NCBI GenBank assembly: GCA_030015575.1
Contig: JASDDO010000026.1
Span: 195,511,739 to 195,575,738 of the forward strand
Source of the DNA: Agapanthus africanus
Lineage: Eukaryota > Streptophyta > Magnoliopsida > Asparagales > Amaryllidaceae
Length of the DNA stretch: 64,000 bases
Direction of reading: 5' to 3'
The position numbers and the translations under genes are program-made. The notes beneath the pieces are model-generated. The model was not told where the DNA came from, did no database searches, and saw nothing but the letters and a program-made list of their open reading frames with translations. The first letter of the stretch is position 1, and every line of letters begins with the position of its first letter. Positions 57,952-64,000 of the stretch are shown piece by piece.

Positions 57952-58107
57952 TATGATATCATATAGGGGTGACTTGATTACGACATCATATAGGTGTGAC
58001 TTGATTTCTATATCATATATGTGTGATTTGATTACGATATCATATAGGTGTGACTTGATTACGATATGATCTAAGTGTGACTTAATTACAATATGATACA
58101 TATGACA
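57952..58107. repeat. 33-bp minisatellite, about five copies
   Basis: Unit of the form ATATCATATAGGTGTGACTTGATTACG with small changes. The minus-strand ORF 57910-58101 (repeating IVIKSHLYD) is a by-product of the 33-bp period. Confidence 0.75.
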
Positions 58108-60280
58108 TGATATTTCTGAGGATAAATTAACGATGTATACTTATGCTGACAATGATATATGATGATGTATGCGATTACAGTATAGCACCTTGATCTTGAC
58201 ATGTGTTGATGATGATATTATACGAATGATGAGACACGTAGGTGATACTTGATCCGTACCCCGATATTGGGATGCCGTACGATGGATTTTACCGTACGAG
58301 GCATAAATATGATGATTGATCCACACTCTTGATTCGAGAAAGCCGTACTACGTACGTGACTCTATTGAGGCTGGATCGCCGACTATTAGAGATATGGATT
58401 CAGACCTTAGGTGGACTTTTATTTCTTATTGACTAGATTCTTAGGTTTAGTTCCTTAGGAGGTTATATGGACACTAGTTTAGGCTCGAGTCATATAGTTG
58501 TATATCACAGATGAGTGGTTATTACACATCCGTCTTTACATTCATACCGTAATCATAATGGTGCATGTTCATTCATATGTTTCTATAATCAGAATAAAAC
58601 TTTTCCTGTTAGGACACCAGCACCATTACCGATGATGCGCATATTCCATGCACACTTATTTGCCGGCTCACACACATCATCATCGGTAATTGCTATGTCA
58701 CGTATACTTTAGATCATATTATTTTTTATTGATACTATCAGCTAACAGCTAGATCGATACAATATTGTGATTACTCTCTGGTGTTAGTATAGACATGGTA
58801 TTTATTACTTAGACATTTCATGCATTCGCATTTTCATGTTATCATGTAGTTTTATGGGGCATATGCCGACACTTATCATATATTTACTTTTGATTTTGGG
58901 ATTTTGGATATTTATGAGATTTCTGGATTTTGGGGAAAACCGCAAGAATATATAAAAACTTCTCTCTCTCTCCTCCTCTCTTTTTAAAACATAAGATGCG
59001 GTTTTCTCGTGATGTATGTGTCGTCCACCATGAGATTTCATGTTTTCTGTTGGATTTCGAGACCTGATTCGAGGAGTGGATGAACCGTCTCGGGTACATG
59101 GTGGGCCCGGTATGGTACCCCAGGGCAAGAAGATCGAGTTATAGACGATGAGCCTGGCAGAAGAGGACTACCTACCGGTGATGTCTGGCGCGGCGGATAT
59201 CCGGAGGATACCGACCGTTGTCGTGAGATTTGATGATATGGGCCGATCCGGACTGACGGAGCCCGAGATATTGAGACTATGAGACATTGAGATTATGAGG
59301 TATTGAGACTTGAGATTTACATGTTTTGTGTCGATGCTTGACACGGATTTCCATGGATTTCATCGTTGATATTTCAGATTTCTATACACATTTTACCATG
59401 ATAAAAGTTAAATATTTCTTATACAGATATATCTAGATTTTAGGATTGGTTATTTTACATTCATGGTGCATGCATACTCATTCACATGGCTTAGTACTAT
59501 ATGAGGCACTGACACGACCACGGAGCATTTGCACTTACACGTAGCTTATTATCCTGCCTTTACTTGATGACTAGTAGTATATTATTATATTATTATGACC
59601 TAGGATAGCGTCGTGCATTTCGATTTCTTTTCGCAGATATCTTCTACTCATGAGTTGGCAACTCACCCCCGTTGCGCCAAATTTTATTACAGGTTAGATG
59701 TACAGGTTTTCCTGGCAGCTTGCTGGCACATCTTTTCATTCAGGGTGATTTGTACGGTAGGTTGGTTCACTTGTATCTGGACCGCCATTGTACTTTTATT
59801 ATTTCATTTATATCTAGAAAGCTCCATCAACCAAACTTGTATTACTTGATAGTTTACTGGACCATTTATTTATTTCGACCTTAGAGTCGCTCTTGTATTA
59901 TTACGATATCTGGTGGTTTTGTTTTCTTTTGAGTTTTGAGCCTCGCCCTTTGGCGTTGTATAATATTGTGCATTAGTGTGGTTGTTTCCGCCTTTTGGCG
60001 TAGAGCTAGCTCCTGTTTGGGGATGCTTTTTATTGTTTGTATATATATTATTCTTGTTTGTACTCGTTTGGGGCCAGATTTTACAAAGGAGACTCTGCCG
60101 AAATTTTTGAGAAAATTGGATGTTGCTTTTAAACTTGTTTTCTACGTGTTTTCCTTTACTTCTTCTTCTTTTTATGGTTTAGATTTCTGGGCTTCGGCTT
60201 ACTTAGGTTACGTTGCGCCTCTATATGCTTCGTAATCTAAGTGCCGGTCACGTTCCGTACTTTCGGGTCGTGACATTAGG

Positions 60281-61070
60281 CGATAGTATTTTCCTCGTCT
60301 TGCACCACCTAAGGCTTAGCAGTGACTCCTAGACCAGTTGGTCTAAGGCACTAGGTGATAAAGCACCCTCGCTATATTTTTTTATTGCTGCCTTGGCGAT
60401 AACAAAACCAGTGTTCATTTTTTTCTTTTCACCATTTTTATATTTTCTTCATTTATTATTTCCTTCATACTTTGGTTTTTAGACAAGAGCATTTCAAGGT
60501 ATCCTCTACTATCCCGAGTTTCAAGACGTGTGTAAGTGAGTATAGTAGGGTATCAACGTTCAAATGTTTGGCTTCCAGAATAGGAACTATTTTTCAGATT
60601 TATTTTTATGCTCAGACTAGTGACCTCCTTCATCTTACTAACCCTTGGGACAATAGCTCATAACTACTTATTACCAGTTCGTTTAAGAGAACTTCTAATT
60701 TTCTTGGTTTTCTTAAACTATTCCTATCTTTTGGATGTAATTTTTCACTATCTAATCTTTTATTATCAAAATTTTTTTTGTGCTTATATATAGTATAATG
60801 CAAAGTAATGCGTAAATAAGCACAAACCTCCCCCAAACCTGTTTTCAACAGTGTCCTCACTGTTGCTATCTGCTGGATCACAAAAACCTGTAAGCTTTAG
60901 GGGACATTATTAATGGGGGCAAGAATATATGAAAGTGAAAATCCTCCCCCAAACTTATTTTTGGCTCACAAATTTGAGGACAAAAGTTATGTTCAAGAGC
61001 CAAAAATATACCCCCCCTCAAACATGAGTTAGACAATATGAAGCATTTTAAGAGGGGGTGAGTCATTTGG
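60281..61070. other. Non-coding stretch with palindromes and G-tracts
   Basis: Near 60285-60370 nested dyads occur (CACCTA...TAGGTG around TAGACCA-GT-TGGTCTA). On the minus strand three polypurine-like tracts follow the 473-codon ORF: GAGGGGGGGTATA (about 61020-61008), AAGTTTGGGGGAGG (about 60958-60945) and GTTTGGGGGAGG (about 60839-60828). These resemble 3' ends of gypsy elements. No gene seen. Confidence 0.4.
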
Positions 61071-62483
61071 TCAAAGTAAGACTTTACAAAGACCAAAAGT
61101 TAACACCAACCATTCAAAGATTTTATCAGTATAGCGTATAGGTCGGTGAAAGAATGTGTTGTATCGAGTCAAGAAAAAATGGGGAAGGGATAAGAGGTGG
61201 TCTGGAAAGGGTTTGAATTTGAAATTAGAGAAAAGAAAGAATGAGGATGAATGTGAATGATTAGGGAGAAGGAATGGTGACGGTTCAACCTCTATAGGTG
61301 GAAATTGATCAATCATAAAATCCGAATTGTTTAAAAATTCAAGTTCGTCAGCAAAAAGTTCTTCAAAACTTTTATCAATGGTGTGATCGAACATTTTGCT
61401 GTCAAAGAGTCTTGTGCCAGAATTTATCCTACTTGATTCATCAAAAATCATTGAGGCAGAAGACTCGAAAAACTCATCTACCTTATTTTCAAAAATAACC
61501 AAATCAAGTTGAATTTTTGGTATTATTGAACTTGAATTAACGGATTGTGATTCATCAAAACTCACTGAAGCTATAGAAACAGAAGAAGAACCGGAGAAAG
61601 TAGAACGTGAAATGGGTAAACAAATTGGTGTGTCGAGTGTTGCTGAACCAGATGTGGAAGATGGAGGCTGTATTTCGGTCTGATCTTCGAGTATACCATT
61701 ATCATCAACTTCAAGACATATTTGGGGTTCGGGAAGAATTAAAGGCTCAAGATGATGACCACAAGGAAGTGAAAAGATTTGATGAATTGGTGGGACAAAA
61801 TCATCCAAAATTTCGGGTTCATCAATCAATATATCCCGAACGTCAATCACCTCATTCAAGTGAAGGTTAAAATTCTCAAACACCTCATCAAAAGTATGGT
61901 TTTCAATCAGTTTTGGTTCAAGAGTGGAGGTGGAGAGATCACAAGGGTTGGGTATGGTTTCGCTCGAAATGGACCCTTCACAGTCGGGTAAATCAAACAC
62001 TACAAAGTCACACAACTTATTAGACATTCTATTTGGTGTACTTGATGAATCTATGAAACTGGAGTAATGGATTTCAGTTTGGAATGAGGAGGTTTGATTA
62101 GGAAGGGTGTACAATTCTGTCTCACTACCTAAATTCTCATTTTGTCCTATGCCCGAATCATATACTGAAAAATTTTGGGCTGGTTTGAAATTATTTTCTT
62201 GCATCCACTCTGACATTTGGTTCGACATTTCCAAATTTTTTTCTAAAGTCTGCTTAAGACTAGACTTGGGTCGATAAGGGGTTTCAGGATATGATTGAAA
62301 TTCTTGTGGACGATTAAAACTCCCAAATGACTGATTAGAAGGACTGTCTAGAGAAGGTGGAAAAGTCGGATTGGATTGATAGGAATATAATGGTTGCGGA
62401 ACTTGGGTAGGAGTAGGATCAATATTATGATAAGAAGAATATTGATATGGGTTGGTTTGTTGGCTATTTTCAATAGACATCAT
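61071..62483 (-). CDS. Uncharacterised 471-codon ORF in a minus-strand retroelement
   Basis: Open frame from the first ATG (62483-62481) to the stop at 61071-61073. The same frame stays open without ATG back to about 62634, so the protein may start upstream at a non-AUG codon or after a splice. The extended N-terminus (RRISIAEHIARARG) is basic and helical. Residues 1-100 are Gln/Pro/Ser/Asn-rich, as in disordered regions; the middle is acidic with recurring ILxEPxI-type phrases; the last ~50 residues are hydrophobic and aromatic. No zinc knuckle, protease, polymerase or integrase motif. It lies between a leader-like sequence (about 62640-62740) and purine tracts, where gag-pol should be. I do not recognise it; an element-specific gag-like or accessory protein is the likeliest reading. 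Confidence 0.55.
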   Translation of the reverse strand: MMSIENSQQTNPYQYSSYHNIDPTPTQVPQPLYSYQSNPTFPPSLDSPSNQSFGSFNRPQEFQSYPETPYRPKSSLKQTLEKNLEMSNQMSEWMQENNFKPAQNFSVYDSGIGQNENLGSETELYTLPNQTSSFQTEIHYSSFIDSSSTPNRMSNKLCDFVVFDLPDCEGSISSETIPNPCDLSTSTLEPKLIENHTFDEVFENFNLHLNEVIDVRDILIDEPEILDDFVPPIHQIFSLPCGHHLEPLILPEPQICLEVDDNGILEDQTEIQPPSSTSGSATLDTPICLPISRSTFSGSSSVSIASVSFDESQSVNSSSIIPKIQLDLVIFENKVDEFFESSASMIFDESSRINSGTRLFDSKMFDHTIDKSFEELFADELEFLNNSDFMIDQFPPIEVEPSPFLLPNHSHSSSFFLFSNFKFKPFPDHLLSLPHFFLTRYNTFFHRPIRYTDKIFEWLVLTFGLCKVLL

Positions 62484-62635
62484 ATATGCCACAAACCGCC
62501 TATCAAGCTCTTCTTTGGACAGTGGTGGTGATGGTTGATATTGGTCCGGGTTAAAACTTTGGCCTCTAGCCCTAGCTATATGCTCAGCAATGGATATGCG
62601 TCTAGGGGCATGATCGCACGCTTTTGGCGTGTCGG

Positions 62636-62760
62636 ATGTTCAAAGTTCTAAAGTTATAACTGCAATCAGGACGGTGTCGCTATGCAGCTAGCCGGTTGAG
62701 CACGGGTCGATCCACAGGGAGATGGTTGTATGTCCGCTCGAGTCTTAGATGAGTCAATAA
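62636..62760 (-). other. Leader-like sequence of the minus-strand element
   Basis: Minus strand reads CATCTCCCTGTGGATCGACC. Phrases of this kind follow the LTR/PBS of many plant gypsy elements. I found no clear PBS. Confidence 0.35.
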
Positions 62761-64000
62761 AGAATGTGTATATGTTTGTTCAAATCTAACCTATGTGTTT
62801 TATATGCAAGTATAAAGTTGTTAAGAAAAAGATACGAAAGTGTAAGCTAAGGAAATCCGCACTCAAAACCTTTGAGCCGAGTCTTGACCAATTGAAGCTA
62901 GAGCAATCGGCAACAACGTGGATTAGGGGATTTAAGCGCGGTATTTATGGAATCCGGCTTATTGACCCTTGTCCGTCCGTTCTTGTCTCTTGCTTTCGCC
63001 TCCGGCCAAACCGAACACAACCGGTCGCGGTTAGGAATCACCGTTACCTTGGTAGGGTAGGGTGCTTAACGGAGCGCTTGCGTAGCGCTTGGGCGGAGTT
63101 CAAAGGAAAATAACGGGAAAAGGATATGAACAAAGAAACATTAACTTACAATATTGTATTTATTCTTAACAACAACAATTACAAACATTCACAAAACGAA
63201 CCAAAAAGAGCAAAAGAAAAGATAAACAAAGAAAAGAAAAGATTACAAGCAAGTAATTAAAAGTGCATGGAATTTAAGTGCATGAAAGTAAAGCATGAAT
63301 GTAAAGCAAGTAATAAAAAGTAAGAAAGAAATAAGCAAGAAAGAGAACTAGAAACCATGGAACAAGTTACACACCATGGGTTTAATAACCCAAACTTAAA
63401 CTTGCAAGCTCAATTAAGAGGTTGCAAGATCAAGAGAGAGCTAAAAACCCAAGGCAAAATGAAGCACAAATGAGACTTTATTCCTTCCAAAATGATACAA
63501 CCCTTGAGATCAAATACCAACCCTTAAACCTTCAAGCTCAATGAAGAGGTTGAAAGATCAAGAGAAAGCAAGGATCTCAAGGGGAAGTTAAGCAAAAGAA
63601 TGATACAAAATAACCCTTATCTTCATTTAACATCCACTCAAAAGCTCTCACAACAATTTAATGGAGGAAAGATGATGAAGAAGAAGAAGTTAAACCAAAA
63701 ACTAACAAAAAGAGGGCATGAAAAAGAACATTTTGGCTTGGTAAGTTCCAGGATATTTATAGGCAGTAAACTGAAAACCTAGGGCAATATTCTAAATCAA
63801 CATGAATGTACCAATCTTCCCCCAGAAAACGACAGAGTGCGGAGCCCACATGGCCGTGGTTCCGCGGCCTAAGCCTTCTTATGTCGTGGAACCGCGGCTA
63901 TTATAGGGAATTGGGCCGCAGGGTTTTGTGGGGATCCCTCGTTTGTTGTTGTCTGTTGTGTGGTATATGACTTTTCTCAGAATCTCTTCACAATTCATCC
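62761..64000 (-). repeat. Probable LTR of the minus-strand element, running off the window
   Basis: Non-coding, A-rich on the plus strand. On the minus strand a TATA-like CTGCCTATAAATATCC lies at about 63766-63751, with GC-rich GGAACCGCGG motifs upstream of it (63850-63930). This order matches the LTR-like segment at 53998-55013, but the sequences differ too much to be a pair from one insertion. The outer end is not in the window. Confidence 0.4.

Larger units (their letters stand above)
55623..60275 (+). mobile_element. Giant solo LTR, 4653 bp, Ty3-gypsy-like
   Basis: Begins TGTAACATTTTAAAA and ends CGGGTCGTGACA. TTAGG flanks both ends (55618-55622 and 60276-60280). No PBS follows and no second LTR is present, so it is a solo LTR. 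Ends of the TGTAA...GTGACA form match chromovirus-type LTRs such as the nested element at 14169, but the body is different. ORFs inside (59613-59849, 59936-60235 and others) show no protein motif. Contains a 33-bp minisatellite and TA/CA microsatellites. At 4.65 kb it is unusually long for an LTR. Confidence 0.85.

Noticed and set aside
57910..58101. Repeat protein with IVIKSHLYD units
   Set aside because: Produced by the 33-bp minisatellite; no start context or supporting sequence.
59936..60235. 99-codon hydrophobic ORF
   Set aside because: T-rich LTR sequence read as Phe/Leu/Val; no conserved motif and enclosed in a solo LTR.
53998..64000. One complete minus-strand gypsy element with LTRs at 54-55 kb and 62.8-64 kb
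   Set aside because: The two LTR-like ends share order of features but not sequence, so they are not a pair from a single insertion; kept as two remnants.

Overview
This is a plant nuclear window with one intact host gene and about 60 kb of nested retrotransposons. The gene, a BRI1-type brassinosteroid receptor, is intronless, has a GC-rich 5' half that falls off towards the 3' half, and its length, island domain and C-terminal tail look most like the grass-type receptor. I therefore infer a monocot, probably not a grass. No RNA gene, CRISPR array or bacterial-type operon was seen.

Layout. 1-3.6 kb: BRI1 on the minus strand, with a short leader carrying a 6-codon upstream ORF. 3.6-6.9 kb: its AT-rich upstream region with small foldback elements. 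6.9-28.7 kb: a 5'-truncated RTE-type LINE (6871-8515 and 27644-28723) split by a Ty1-copia-like LTR element (8516-27638, target duplication GTACC). That element is itself split by a non-autonomous Ty3-gypsy chromovirus-like element (14169-24304, target duplication CAGAC), which carries a gag zinc-knuckle ORF and an extra acidic ORF but no polymerase. 28.7-34.2 kb: foldback elements, AT-rich DNA and a copia-type solo LTR (30803-33020, duplication ACAAG). 34.2-41.3 kb: a non-autonomous LTR element (duplication ATTTG). Its inside is mostly an array of ~86-bp tandem units with conserved dyad symmetry, and it is split by another solo LTR (36388-38425, duplication CGCCA). 44.2-53.6 kb: a pile of related copia LTRs, leaders and fragments in both orientations. 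54-64 kb: minus-strand gypsy-like remnants with a 473-codon ORF of unknown function, split by a 4.65-kb solo LTR (55623-60275, duplication TTAGG).

The order of events can be read from the nesting. The LINE came first, then the copia-like element entered its reverse-transcriptase frame, then the gypsy-like element entered the copia interior. The LTR pairs of the two inserted elements differ by only a few percent where I compared them by eye, so both insertions are fairly recent.

None of the mobile elements appears autonomous. The most unusual items are: the hairpin-unit array at 35.5-40.4 kb, whose stems keep pairing while their sequence changes; the gag-plus-acidic-ORF gypsy element, with possible splice signals between its two ORFs; the unassigned 473-codon ORF; the copia leader with a duplicated block kept in two diverged elements; and a ~44-bp dyad found in three different retroelement contexts. 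Element boundaries rest on TG...CA ends and target duplications read directly from the sequence. Family names rest on motif recognition without a database search.
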